This document shows, piece by piece, positions 1-10,625 of a stretch of DNA of 64,000 bases. The notes beneath the pieces are model-generated. The model was not told the DNA's origin. It searched no databases and saw nothing but the letters and a program-made list of their open reading frames with translations. Position 1 is the first letter of the stretch. Each line of letters starts with the position of its first letter. The position numbers and the translations under genes are program-made. Location: assembly GCA_032209605.1 (NCBI GenBank), contig JASFXZ010000001.1, forward strand, positions 33,236,619 through 33,300,618. Reading direction: 5' to 3'. This DNA comes from Mactromeris polynyma (taxonomy: Eukaryota > Mollusca > Bivalvia > Venerida > Mactridae).

Positions 1-1006
1 TATATAATATGTGATAATCACCTTTTTGTATGCAATTAGTGAGGAAAATAGAGTTCACATGTTGATTATATTGACCTAATATACCTAAAGTATATGCACA
101 ATTTCCCACTGTCAATGCAATTTATAGGTATATTTGAGTTCATTTTTGAATATATTGACCAAATATTCATATACAATATGTTATATTCACTGTTAGAATG
201 AAATCAGTGAGGTTAAGAGAGTTCTCCTGTTGATTATATGGACCTAATACACCTAAAGAATATGCACTATTTTCCACTTTGAATGCAATTTATGGGTATA
301 TTTGAGTTAATATTTGAATTTATTGACCTAAATTTCATATGTTTTATGATATATTCACTGTTTTGAATGCAATAAGTGAGGAAAATAGAATTATGCTGTT
401 AATTATATGAACCTAATATACCTAAAGAATATTCACAATTTTCCACTTTGAATGCAATTCATGGGTATATTGAGTTCATGTTTGAATATATTGACCTTAA
501 ATTCATATGTTATATGAATAGAGTTCATCTGTAGATTATATGGACCTAATATACCTATAGAATATGCCAAATGTCCTATTTTAAATGCAGTTTATGGTTA
601 TATTTGAGTTCATATGAGAATATATTGACCTTAAATACATCAATAATATGTTAATCTTACTTTTTTGAATGCAATAAGTGGGGAAAGTAGAGTTCACCTA
701 TTGATTATATTGACCTCATCTACCTATAGAATATGCACAATTTTCCACGTTGAATGCAATTTATGGGTATATTTGAGTTCATGTTTGAATATATTGACCT
801 AAAATTCATATATGAAGTGTTATATTTACTATTTTGAATGCAATTTGTGAGGAAAAAGCAGTTCACCTGTTGATTATATGGACCTAATATACTTAAACTA
901 TATGCACAATTTTCCACTTTGAATGCAATTAATGGGTATATTTGAGTTCATTTTTGAATATATTGACCTAAAATGCACATATAATATGTTATATTCACTG
1001 TTTGAA
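1..1006. repeat. Satellite array, unit about 168 bp (left block)
   Basis: Tandem, diverged copies of a unit of about 168 bp. Each unit carries the landmarks TGCAATTAGTGAGGAAAATA, TATTGACCTAATATACCTAA, AGAATATGCACAATTTCCCA and a GGGTATATTTGAGTTC block. The first two phase points are at bases 31 and 199. The array runs off the left edge. Units differ by roughly 5-15% and some are internally deleted. Bases 521-1006 are almost identical to 4081-4566, so multi-unit blocks have been copied as a whole. Short ORFs here are by-products of the repeat. Confidence 0.93.
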
Positions 1007-1719
1007 ACATATCGTACTAATGTACAGCATCAATGTATCCCTCTCGTGGGGGTACACTTTTATCTAGTTTTATACAGTCTGTACCATTGCATTACTTTAC
1101 ACTCATCGACATGATTATTTGTATTTGTCTATCATCATTCTAATCTCTAGACTTGTAATATAGTCCGCATGTACGTAATCATCAGGGCCCAGGATTATAA
1201 CGGATACTTAAGTTTCAAGTAAATTACGGTTTTTGCCGAGAAACAAAGAAAAGATAAGAAAACGTACCCCATTGAAACTTTTGCAATGTTTGAGTTTTGA
1301 GACAGGAATTAACTTTTTGTGGTCACATTTTGGTTTCACATGTATTTAAGAATTTAAAGCTGGGTAGGTTTTAATTAGTTAGAATAAAAATGCTTGCTTA
1401 TCTTTCTAATGCGTTTTCCCTCTCTGTCTCCAATTGTAGTCATATCTAACGACTACAGTTTCAACATCGGAGAGATATATGAAATACTTGAAATACAAGT
1501 ATTTTAATAAGAGTGCGTTTTGACATTTTTGACACCTGGAATCGCAATGACCGTGCTAGCAAACTTTGAGTGGAAAAAAATCAAGAAGTTACATTTGTAT
1601 CTGCGCATGGTGGACGGAGCTCCGAAAAAACACATCGTATGTTAAACATTTAACCGGTACTCGCTCGTTGGAAATAAAGAACAAACCCTCACTCGTTGGA
1701 AATAAATACTAGATATCTT
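1007..1719. other. Non-satellite block interrupting the array
   Basis: The satellite phase breaks after CACTGTTTGAA near 1006 and resumes near 1720 at TATTGACCTAATGTACC. The copy of the left block at 4081-4566 continues without interruption, so this stretch of about 0.7 kb was inserted or replaced about 60 bp of satellite. It has no ORF that I recognise. Its right end has the short direct repeat ACTCGTTGGAAATAAA (near 1661 and 1691). I see no terminal inverted repeat or target duplication, so its class is unknown. Confidence 0.6.
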
Positions 1720-2342
1720 TATTGACCTAATGTACCTAAAGAATATGCACAATTTCCCACTTTCAATGCATTGTTTGGGTATATTTGTGTTCATTTGTGA
1801 ATATATTGACCTAAAATGCATATATAATGTGTTATATTCACTGTTTTGAATGCAATTAGTGAGGAAAATAGAGTTTATCTTTTGATTACATTGACCTAAT
1901 ATACCTAAAGAATGTTTGAATATATTGACCTTAAATTCATATGTTATATTCACTTTTTTGAATGCAATTAGTGAGGAAAATAGAGTTCATCTGTAGATTA
2001 TATGGACCTAATATACCTAAAGAATATGCACAATGTCCTACTTTCAATGCATTGTTTGGGTATATTTGTGTTCATTTGTGAATATATTGACCTAAAATTC
2101 ATATGTTATATTCACTGTTTTGAATGCAATTAGTGAGGAAAATAGAGTTCACCTTTTGATTATATTGACCTAATATACCTAAAGAGCATGCACAATTTCC
2201 CACATTCAATGCAATTTATGGTATATTTGTGTTCATTTGTGAATATATTGACCTAAAATTCATATATAATATGTTATGTTCCCTGTTTGGAAGCAATTAG
2301 TGAGGAAAATAGAGTTCACCTTTTGATTATATTGACCTAATA
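1720..2342. repeat. Satellite array, unit about 168 bp (middle block)
   Basis: Same unit as 1-1006. About 290 bp from 1721 are nearly identical to 3802-4105; the latter carries an extra AT-rich stretch. The block ends at the TA (2341-2342) used as target by the mariner-type element. Confidence 0.92.
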
Positions 2343-3642
2343 CGAGAGGTGTTCAACTTAAATTTGAACAGTATAAAATACTAGCTTTCCTCGTGCTTTC
2401 ACGATAAATTCGAATAATCGCTATTCAACCTTACTGTGTAATGTATAAGGTATTATTTACATTCACTGTGATTTGAAAATTCAATATGGTTCGTTGTAAA
2501 ATTAATGATTTTGTAGAGGGCATTGTTTTTGGCCTTTTGAAGACTAACCACTCCTATGGGAACATCCATAAACTGCTTGCGGAGCATGGTTATTCTATTT
2601 ATGTTGGCACTATAAGTAATGTTTGCCATAAAAAGGGAGCTATGAATTCTGCAGCACGAAACGGTGGAATGGCACACAATATTAAAAAACACCCTACAGT
2701 GTCCACGCCTACAGTCGTAAGATCAATCGATCGTATGATAGCTAGGACCAACCCAGCAACCCAAGGTGAGATGGCAACACAATTGGCTGATTCCATCGGA
2801 ACTGTAAATCGAATTATTTCGAAAATATTACAAGCCAAACTCCGAAAAAAGTGCGGTGTTCATCAGCTCATTGCCAGGCTGATCATTACTCGCAGGCAAA
2901 GGTCTTGGAAGCTGTATATGCTACTGGGGAATGGTAATTGGAAGAACTATGCAACCTCCGATGAGGTGATGTTCTACCTATGAGGCAGTTATGGTAGAAG
3001 AAGTGTCTGCTATTTCAGAAAAGGTCACGATGACAGGCATAAGTTGAAGTTTGTTGAGCGCGACGAGTTCGCGGCCGGTTTCATGGCATGTGCTGGTGTT
3101 TGCTATAATGGCAAAACTGAGCTCAGAATAATTGACAAAGGCACAAAAGTGAACTACAAATACTATGTTCAGAATGTTCTAAAACCCTTTTTAGAAAAAG
3201 ATGTGCCACGTCTCTTTCCTGGGAACAGTTCAAAGGACATGGTGTTTCATCAAGATTCTGCGTCAAGCCAAGCAGCAAAACACACCATTCAGTACCTCAA
3301 TGAAATAATGTCAAGTTTATTGCACCAGGAGAATCGATGCCACAGTCACCCGATGCTGCGCCAATTGACTTTGGAATCTGGGGAATGTTGAAACGGCGGT
3401 TACAGAAGAGAACAATTAACACATCTCTGGTCTCATAACCGGTCTCAAACGGGCTTTGAAAGACGAACGGAGAAAACTTGAACAGGAAACCATCAATAAA
3501 ACATTGGCTTCTTGGCTTAAACGTTGTATAATGATCTACTTCTGTCATGGATATCAAATTGAGCATTTGTTGCAATAAAATGTAAGAGAAAAAGGTTTAG
3601 TGGCATTTTTAATTTGTTCAAATATAAATTGAACACCTCTCG
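2343..3642 (+). mobile_element. Mariner-superfamily DNA transposon, 1,300 bp, decayed
   Basis: The element is bounded by 28-bp terminal inverted repeats at 2343-2370 and 3615-3642. They begin CGAGAGGTGTTCAA and match at 26 of 28 positions. It is flanked by a TA duplication (2341-2342 and 3643-3644). Removing the element and one TA restores the satellite motif GACCTAATATACCTAAAG exactly, so the ends are certain. The TA target and short inverted ends are diagnostic of the Tc1/mariner superfamily. A disabled transposase gene fills the middle. It is probably immobile unless a related active copy supplies enzyme. Confidence 0.95.
2486..3578 (+). pseudogene. Mariner-type transposase, broken
   Basis: The reading starts at ATG 2486 (MVRCKINDFVEGIV) with a helix-turn-helix N-terminal region (TQGEMATQLADSIGTVNRII). 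The catalytic region follows: first acidic residue in TSDEVMFYL, second in FHQDSAS, third in SPDAAPIDFGIWG. Allowing for the break, about 37 residues separate the second and third aspartates, a DD37D-like spacing. Lesions seen are an in-frame TGA at 2981-2983, a frameshift near 3303 between the second and third catalytic residues, and another near 3418. The last readable stretch ends at TAA 3576-3578, about 40 bp before the right inverted repeat. In the family this enzyme cuts and pastes its own element at TA sites. This copy cannot make a full-length protein. Confidence 0.88.
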
Positions 3643-3644
3643 TA

Positions 3645-5740
3645 TACCTAAAGAATATGCACAATTTCCCACTATCAATGCATTTTATGGGTATATTTGT
3701 GTTCATATGTGAATATATTGACATAAAATTCATATATACTGTGTTATATTCACTGTTTTGAATGCAATTAGTGAGGAAAAAAGAATTCACCTTTTGATTA
3801 TATTGACCTAATGTACCTAAAGAATATGCACAATTTCCCACTTTCAATGCATTGTTTGGGTATATTTGTGTTCATTTGTGAATATATTGACCTAAAATGC
3901 ATATATAATGTGTTATATTCACTGTTTTGAATGCAATTAGTGAGGAAAATATAGTTTATCTTTTGATTACATTGACCTAAATATATATATACCTAAATAT
4001 ACCTAAAGAATGTTTGAATATATTGACCTTAAATTCATATGTTATATTCACTTTTTTGAATGCAATTAGGGAGGAAAATAGAGTTCATCTGTAGATTATA
4101 TGGACCTAATATACCTATAGAATATGCCAAATGTCCTATTTTAAATGCAGTTTATGGTTATATTTGAGTTCATATGAGAATATATTGACCTTAAATACAT
4201 CAATAATATGTTAATCTTACTTTTTTGAATGCAATAAGTGGGGAAAGTAGAGTTCACCTATTGATTATATTGACCTCATCTACCTATAGAATATGCACAA
4301 TTTTCCACGTTGAATGCAATTTATGGGTATATTTGAGTTCATGTTTGAATATATTGACCTAAAATTCATATATGAAGTGTTATATTTACTATTTTGAATG
4401 CAATTTGTGAGGAAAAAGCAGTTCACCTGTTGATTATATGGACCTAATATACTTAAACTATATGCACAATTTCCCACTTTGAATGCAATTAATGGGTATA
4501 TTTGAGTTCATTTTTGAATATATAGACCTAAAATGCACATATAATATGTTATATTCACTGTTTGAATGAAATTAGTGTGGACAATATACTCCACCTGTTG
4601 ATTATATTGACCTAATATACCTAAAGGATATGCACAATTTCCCAATTTATGGGTATACTTGACTTTTGTGAATATATTGACATAAATTCATATACAATTT
4701 GTCATATTTACTATTTTGTGTGCAATTAGTGAGGAAAACACAGTTCACCTGTTGATTAGAGTGACACAATGCAATTTAAGGGTATGTTTGAGTTCATTTG
4801 TGAATATATTGACCTAAAATTCATATATAAGATGTCATAATCACCGGTTTGAATGCAATTAGTTAGGAAACAATAGTTCACCTGTTGATTATATGGACCT
4901 AATATACCTAAAGAATATGCACAATTTTCCACTTTGAATGCAATTTATGGCTATATTTGAGTTCATTTTTGAATATATTGACCAAATATTCATATACAAT
5001 ATGTTATATTCACTGTTAGAATGAAATCAGTTAGGTTAATAGAGTTCTCCTGTTGACTATATGGACCTAATACACCTATAGAATATGCACAGTTTAGCAA
5101 TTTCAATACAATTTATGTGTATATTTGAGTTTATTTGTGAATATATTGGCCAAAAATTCATATTATATTATATTGACTGTTTTGAATGCAATTAGTGAGG
5201 AAAATAGAGTTCACCTGTTGATTATATGGACATATTATGCCTAAAGAATATGCACACTTTTCCAGTTTGAATGCAATTTATAGGTATATTTGAGTTAATA
5301 TTTGAATATATTGACCTAAAATTCATATGTTATATGATATATTCACTGTTTTGAATGCAATTAGTGAGGAAAATAGAGTTCACCTGTTGATTATATTGAC
5401 CTAATATACCTAAAGAATATGCACAATTTCCTATTTTGAATGCAATGTATGGGTAAATTTAAATCATTTGTGAATCGATTGACCTAAAATTCATATTTAA
5501 TATGTTATATTCATTGTTTGAATGAAATAAGTGAGGAAAATAGAGTTCTCCTGTTGGCTATATGGAACTAATACACCTATAGAATATGCACAATTTCCCA
5601 CTTTGAATGCAATTTATCGGTATATTTGAGTTCATGTTTGAATATATTGGCCAAAAATTCATATGTATATGTTATATTGACTGTTTTGAATGCAATTAGT
5701 GAGGAAAATATAGTTCACCTGTTGATTATATTGACAAAAT
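3645..5740. repeat. Satellite array, unit about 168 bp (right block)
   Basis: This continues the array to the right of the transposon. It is a mosaic of blocks also present to the left: 3802-4105 resembles 1721-2010, 4081-4566 matches 521-1006, and 4910-5090 resembles 95-275. The order differs from the left side, so blocks have been shuffled by unequal exchange or conversion. The last recognisable unit ends near 5740, where the sequence becomes unique. Confidence 0.92.
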
Positions 5741-7190
5741 GCTTAATACTGAACGCAAATATACACATGTACACATACTCAAAATTGAACGTACTTATAA
5801 AATGTGCACGTATGACAATATACATTGACGTTTCGAAAATGTCAAGCCCTGTACGTGACAACTTTCGTATTGTAAAAGCAAGTAAAACGTTTACTTATTT
5901 TACAAGTTCATCAATCGTGCCGGTCAACATAAACCAAGGCGAAATTCGCACTCTTGACCTTCTCATCAGGATTCAAGCTCAGGTGTCTCTCTAAAACTTT
6001 TGAGAACTGTTATTGTTTGTAACTTAATTACCTTAATTGTAATGCATACGTTTTGGATAAATATATACATACAATATACATCTAGTATTTCTATAGTTGT
6101 ATAAGCGCCACATTACATGACAATAGCTCACTTTATTTTTTTCACGAAACAACGACCAGTTAACATTACCCGACTACTTCTACTTCCGTTATAAATAAAT
6201 ACGAGAAAAGTTATCCTGAAAAGCAGTATGCTTAGTGCAGAAACAATCAAAATAGAAACGCATGTCTCGTCCAGCTTTCGACTAAATTGATAAGCAGGCG
6301 GAATTCTTCAGCAAGGAATTCCATGTACCAAACATGTTTTCGCTTTGTTGACAAATTAACATAACAGTAATTTAAGTGGTAGTTTTATTTCGATAAACCT
6401 CAAGTTCCTTTATAAGGAAATAAACGTTTACAAATAATTAGTGGCGGGTATTGGTCCTATGAACTTTGACTTTAATTGGAACATACACAAATATATTTAT
6501 AATATAATCTTAATCACAACAAGGTGACCAGAAAAAAACACAAGCAAGGGACGTGAAATTTAGAACATGCAAAACAAGCGGATTTAGTTGCAAAGAATCA
6601 TTAAGACTTACCTGGCCAATATAGTTGATTATTCAATGATATTTGTAAGCCATCTGGTAAGACACAAAGTACTCATCAACGACAAGTTCCTTAGTAACAT
6701 ATCAACAAGACAGACACCCTCTTTAATACACCAGCGACAATCTACAACATGTCAAGAACATATCGTGATGATATAGTATGCTCATTGTTTGTTTATTTTT
6801 ACCAAAACAAGCATGAGCATATAGTTCAAATGGTTGTAGCATGATAACTAAATAAGTCAAGTGTCTCAATGGAATAAGTGAAATATACCAAGTTCTATCG
6901 CTTCCAGTAGTACAATGTATGAATATGGAAGAAGTGCGGTACAATGGTTAGTCAATGTTGCTGAGCAAGGACTTAAGTACTAACTAAAACAAGATCGTTT
7001 ACTGTTTTTACCCAAAACATTCTTCCATAGAATACAAAAGACGTGAGACGAATCTCCACAGGTAATTCGTTGAGCTTATAGCTGCGGCATTGAGCGGAGG
7101 TCAGATTGATCACAGTTTGCCAATAAAAGGTCTCCTTAAATGTGCTTTTCTGTTCTACTTATTTTGTCAAATGTATTCTCTTGACTTGAT
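5741..7190. other. Intergenic, no recognisable gene
   Basis: AT-rich single-copy-looking sequence. The longest open frames (for example one ending near 5994) start inside the satellite and resemble nothing known. I see no splice-flanked conserved exon, no RNA gene and no clear transposon end here. Confidence 0.5.
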
Positions 7191-7815
7191 GTGCGTGTTT
7201 CATATAATTGCAACGACACCATGTTCGTAAATTCTGAACCATAATATTTAAGTTTAAAAGGCCAAAAATACAAACCTTTGAAATATGTATACCTATACAT
7301 ACCTATACATACCTATACATACCTATACATACCTATACATTCCTATATACATACCTATACATACCTATACATACCTATACATACCTATACATACCTATAC
7401 ATTCCTATACATACCTATACATTCCTATACATACCTATACATCCCTATACATGCCTATACATACCTATACATTCCTATACATACCTATACATCCCTATAC
7501 ATGCCTATACATACCTATACATACCTATACATTCCTATACATACCTATACATTCCTATACATACCTATACATACCTATACATGCCTATACATACCTATAC
7601 ATACCTTTACATACCTATACATACCTATATGGACCTATTTTCCGCTACAGAATAGTGCACTATTTGCATTACCACTGTAATTATCGCAAAGGATGAATGT
7701 TGAAGCATCTCTCATGACATTACAGGAAGCTAATTTGTCAGAGTAATAATGCATAATATCTGTAAGTAATAGCAGGCATGAATTTACAATGTACACAAAA
7801 TAGTCTCCTTCTTTA
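7190..7815. repeat. Duplicated segment, copy A
   Basis: This resembles 8145-8670 (copy B). Shared blocks in the same order are: AACGACAC..TGTTC.TAAATTCTGAA, CAAAAATACAA, a CCTATACATACCTAT tract, TTTTCCGCT.CAGA, GGATGAATGTTGA and AAT.TACAA.GTAC.AAAATAG. Divergence is moderate. The copies differ mainly by a minisatellite expanded in A and a MITE inserted in B. A SINE lies between them. Confidence 0.75.
7285..7633. repeat. Minisatellite, 10-bp unit ACCTATACAT, about 34 copies
   Basis: An almost perfect tandem run of ACCTATACAT. Substitutions fall mostly at one position (ACC, TCC, CCC or GCC before TATACAT), and variants recur in blocks of several units, which suggests multi-unit duplications. 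One 12-bp unit breaks the phase near 7335. Because 10 bp is not a codon multiple, all three + frames stay open for over 300 bp. These frames give long TYLYIPIH-like translations, which I take as artefacts. Confidence 0.96.
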
Positions 7816-7865
7816 GGAAATGTGAAAAGTTATTTTTTTTACTAATACGAGACATTCATTTAAAA

Positions 7866-8124
7866 GTCTCCGCCACCGTCTCCCGTGGTTGAGTGGTTGA
7901 GACCTCCGCCTTGGGAGCGGAAGGTCGAAGGTTCGAATCGCCGTAGGGGTCCGTTCTGATATGGCCGGTTGGTCAGCCGCCAGCAAGTTAAATAACTGAT
8001 ACCGTGCGCCTACATGCCTGGTGCCTGGCATTAAAGGATAGTAAATGTGCTCAGAACATATGTGTCTCATATGTCAGAAATGGCTGGCCGTTTAGATAGG
8101 GGCGACACTATAATAAATAAATAC
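7866..8124 (+). mobile_element. tRNA-headed SINE, family A, copy 1
   Basis: The tRNA-like head has a box A-like GTGGTTGAGTGGTTGAGA, a CTTGGGAGCGGAAGGTC stem-loop and the box B-like GGTTCGAATC. The body follows (ATGGCCGGTTGGTCAGC, TGCCTGGTGCCTGGCATTAAA) and the tail is ATAATAAATAAATA. Two other copies are at 14695-14870 and 25262-25456. These are RNA polymerase III-derived short retroelements. This copy sits between the two duplicated segments. Confidence 0.85.
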
Positions 8125-8144
8125 CTATTTCCGCGACCTTGATG

Positions 8145-8670
8145 TTCGACTTTCATAGAATTGAAACGACACTTTGTTCATAAATTCTGAATCGTAATTA
8201 TTTAACTTTAAAATGGAGGCATCATTTTACAACCTGATCCAAAAATACAAGTCTTTTAATTATACGTACCTATACATACCTATTTTCCGCTTCAGATCAA
8301 TGCAACTTTTGTATTAAAACTGTAATGATCACAAATGATGAATGTTGATGCACCTTTCAGGGTATTACAGTAAGCTAATAATACAGTCTGACCTCGATTA
8401 TTCGACAACCTTCAATCCTAATACTTGGTATCATCCGAAATAAATATCAGATTCCGCTGTATTTTCTTAGGCACGTCTAAATGAAATGGGATTTTCGAAA
8501 CCATATATTATTCGAAATCAAATTTCGGACCCGATGAATTCGAATGAACAAGGTCCGACTGTAGCTGTAGCATATAACTACATACATCACAGCCAGCCAA
8601 GCAGACCTGACTTTACAATCAGGCAGACCTGACTTTACAACGTACAAAAATAGTTTTTCGGCACTGCCGT
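8145..8670. repeat. Duplicated segment, copy B
   Basis: Diverged paralogue of 7190-7815. The ACCTATACAT tract is here only about two units long. A MITE (8384-8561) interrupts the homology. Copy B also has a local direct repeat of CAGACCTGACTTTACAA (near 8603 and 8626). Confidence 0.72.
8384..8561. mobile_element. Pogo-like MITE, 178 bp
   Basis: The ends are imperfect inverted repeats (left CAGTCTGACCTCGATTATTC, right read inward CAGTCGGACCTTGTTCATTC), flanked by TA on both sides (8382-8383, 8562-8563). Paralogous copy A lacks it at the equivalent position, which supports insertion. CAGT-CGACCTCGATTATCCG-like ends with a TA target are typical of pogo/Tigger-derived non-autonomous elements. 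There is no coding capacity. Confidence 0.75.
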
Positions 8671-9216
8671 ACTAACTTGGTATTGCTAAGTTGTTACAAT
8701 GTTTAACATTCATATATAATTCGCTACATAAGTAAGGAACACTCAGAAAGAAACAGAGGCAATATGTGGGTTTCTGTTTAAGAATTCTTGCAGGAAGAAT
8801 ATACAGGACAGTTGTAAAGTCAAGACGCTATTTATAATGTTCACAGTGACCAGATCATGCAGGACGTGGAGTGTAATTTAGAGCGTACAGAAGCGGTTAA
8901 TTGCAGAATGATAATTATATCAGACTTACCGATTTGATGTTTTATTCCAAGAATACGAATTAAAATCAGATATGAAATTTTACACTTTTAAAAAACAACA
9001 CTTTTCACAAAATGGACACATAAGAACACATTTTCACAAGCACACTTTTTACACAGTTTAACACTTTAGAGCACACTTTTCCAAAACGAGCTTTCTTCCG
9101 TGGGCGTTGCCATTTTGCACATGCTACTTTAAGGTTCCTTTATGGTAGATTTAAACCTTTATCTGAAATATAACACATTTCATATCATAAAAACCCCGCC
9201 AGGTTAACTTGGTTGG
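8671..9216. other. Intergenic, simple-repeat patch
   Basis: No gene recognised. Around 8975-9095 short variants of CACTTTTCACA and CACACTTTT recur irregularly, a weak low-complexity patch. Confidence 0.45.
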
Positions 9217-9218
9217 TA

Positions 9219-9395
9219 CAGTAAAACCTCACTTAAAGACGACCTCAACAGTAAGACCACCTCAATATTAACACCACCATTTTAAGTCCATTTTCACTGT
9301 TTTACTCTTTATTCAACCTCGATATTAAAACCAACTCAATGAGAATACCAGTTTTCAAGGGTCCCAATAGTGGTCTTATTATTGAGGTTTTACTG
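9219..9395. mobile_element. TA-flanked MITE, 177 bp
   Basis: The inverted ends begin CAGTAAAACCTCA on both strands. TA duplications lie at 9217-9218 and 9396-9397. The interior repeats the theme (ACCTCAATATTAA, CCTCGATATTAAAACC), as in many Tc1/mariner/pogo-derived MITEs. No ORF. Confidence 0.78.
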
Positions 9396-9399
9396 TAGA

Positions 9400-10055
9400 A
9401 GGCTAGACTGTCATCCAGCAGATCTGGGTTCATTTCCCGGATTGGGCAGGTTATGTTCTTCCGTAGCAAGTTGTAAGTTGCTTGACATATAGTACGTTAA
9501 TACCGTTTGATAATTAACTCCAGGAAAACTGGTAAAGTCGACTTGGTGCCGTATATGACAGAACAATTGTTGAAAAACTGCGTCAAACCCGATGAAAACA
9601 ATATCAACTTAACCGGCGGACGGGGTATATTCGTTTAAAATCTTTAGTTTTATGACAACTTATGTTCTATTATATATGTCTGTGGTAGCAAATCGACTTC
9701 ACAGGCAACCCACGCCTCAAATAATCCCCGGTAGCTTAACTGCATATTTAGATTACCGGGAGGTAGGAGTAAATTCCTAAGTTCAAATGCCATTGGATAA
9801 TTTCACAAGAACAACAGCAATTGGTTTAATAAAATGGTTAGCATCAACACAGAAAAACGGGAAGCATCAACAACATGTAATTAACATTTTAATAACTGTT
9901 CTGCAGTTTGAGACAAGCTTTCAATTTTGTATGTTAAGCAACTGTTATTCATTTAACTTGCCATGATTTCAAATCATTGGAAGTTATCACTTTAGCCATA
10001 TCAGCCAAGGGGTAATTTAAACCACGTTGTTGTAATATGAAATCGGGTTTATGTT
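9400..10055. other. Intergenic with a weak tRNA-like SINE remnant
   Basis: Near 9405-9465, AGATCTGGGTTCATTTCCCGG looks like a decayed box B of a tRNA-headed SINE. The rest shows no gene or clear repeat. Confidence 0.4.
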
Positions 10056-10058
10056 AAG

Positions 10059-10625
10059 CCCCAGTCACACCGGACTTGCGTACAGGTTACGACGTAGCTG
10101 CGATCGAAAAGTAATAGAATCCCGGGCAAATAGTAGAAAGAGCGCTCGACGGGACGCAGAGGTCCTGGTTGATCGCCAGAGCAAAATCAGTCGCAGCAAG
10201 GTCGAAGGTCATGTTCAAAACTTCAGAACTGCGATTCCAAATCGTAAGAGGTCGCAAACAGGTCTTAAATTATCGTACCACTAGTCGCGCATGATCACAA
10301 TATCAAGCGTAGGTAATCGTGCGACCTCTGGTTGCGATCTGTCACAAGTCGCCACGATTGATCGTACGATCGGTCACTGATCGCCACCACTTTTCGCACG
10401 ATGACCTAAGATTGATCTTGCGATCAATCGTCTCCAATCGTTGGTGATCGTACGACCAGGCGCACCACCCATCGTATGATGACCTACCACCAGTCTTAAA
10501 AGAGCAATCGTAGAATGCGATCGCAAATGGATATCGTAGCAAACATTGCCGATTGGCCGTATCTCGGCCAAATTGTCACCAATCGCACGATCCTGAACAC
10601 GAACTATCCTGTGTGACTGAGGCAT
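10059..10625. mobile_element. GATCG-rich inverted-repeat element, about 570 bp
   Basis: The left end is GCCCCAGTCACACCGG and the right end, read inward, is GCCTCAGTCACACAGGAT. Both ends are close to perfect inverted repeats. The interior is much richer in GC and CpG than its surroundings. It is full of short palindromic words (CGATCG, GATCGTACGATC, TCGTACGAT) on both strands, so it could fold heavily. I take it as a non-autonomous DNA transposon of unassigned superfamily. I could not identify a target duplication. Confidence 0.65.

Noticed and set aside
720..4477. Short repeated ORFs in the satellite (for example 720-917 and 4280-4477)
   Set aside because: Identical because the satellite block is duplicated; no evidence of selection on the frame.
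5626..5994. 122-codon frame at the end of the satellite
   Set aside because: Starts inside satellite units and has no recognisable domain; treated as chance.
7278..7696. Open frames of 80-130 codons with TYLYIPIH repeats
   Set aside because: Produced by the 10-bp minisatellite, open in all three frames, with no start context, splice signals or known fold.
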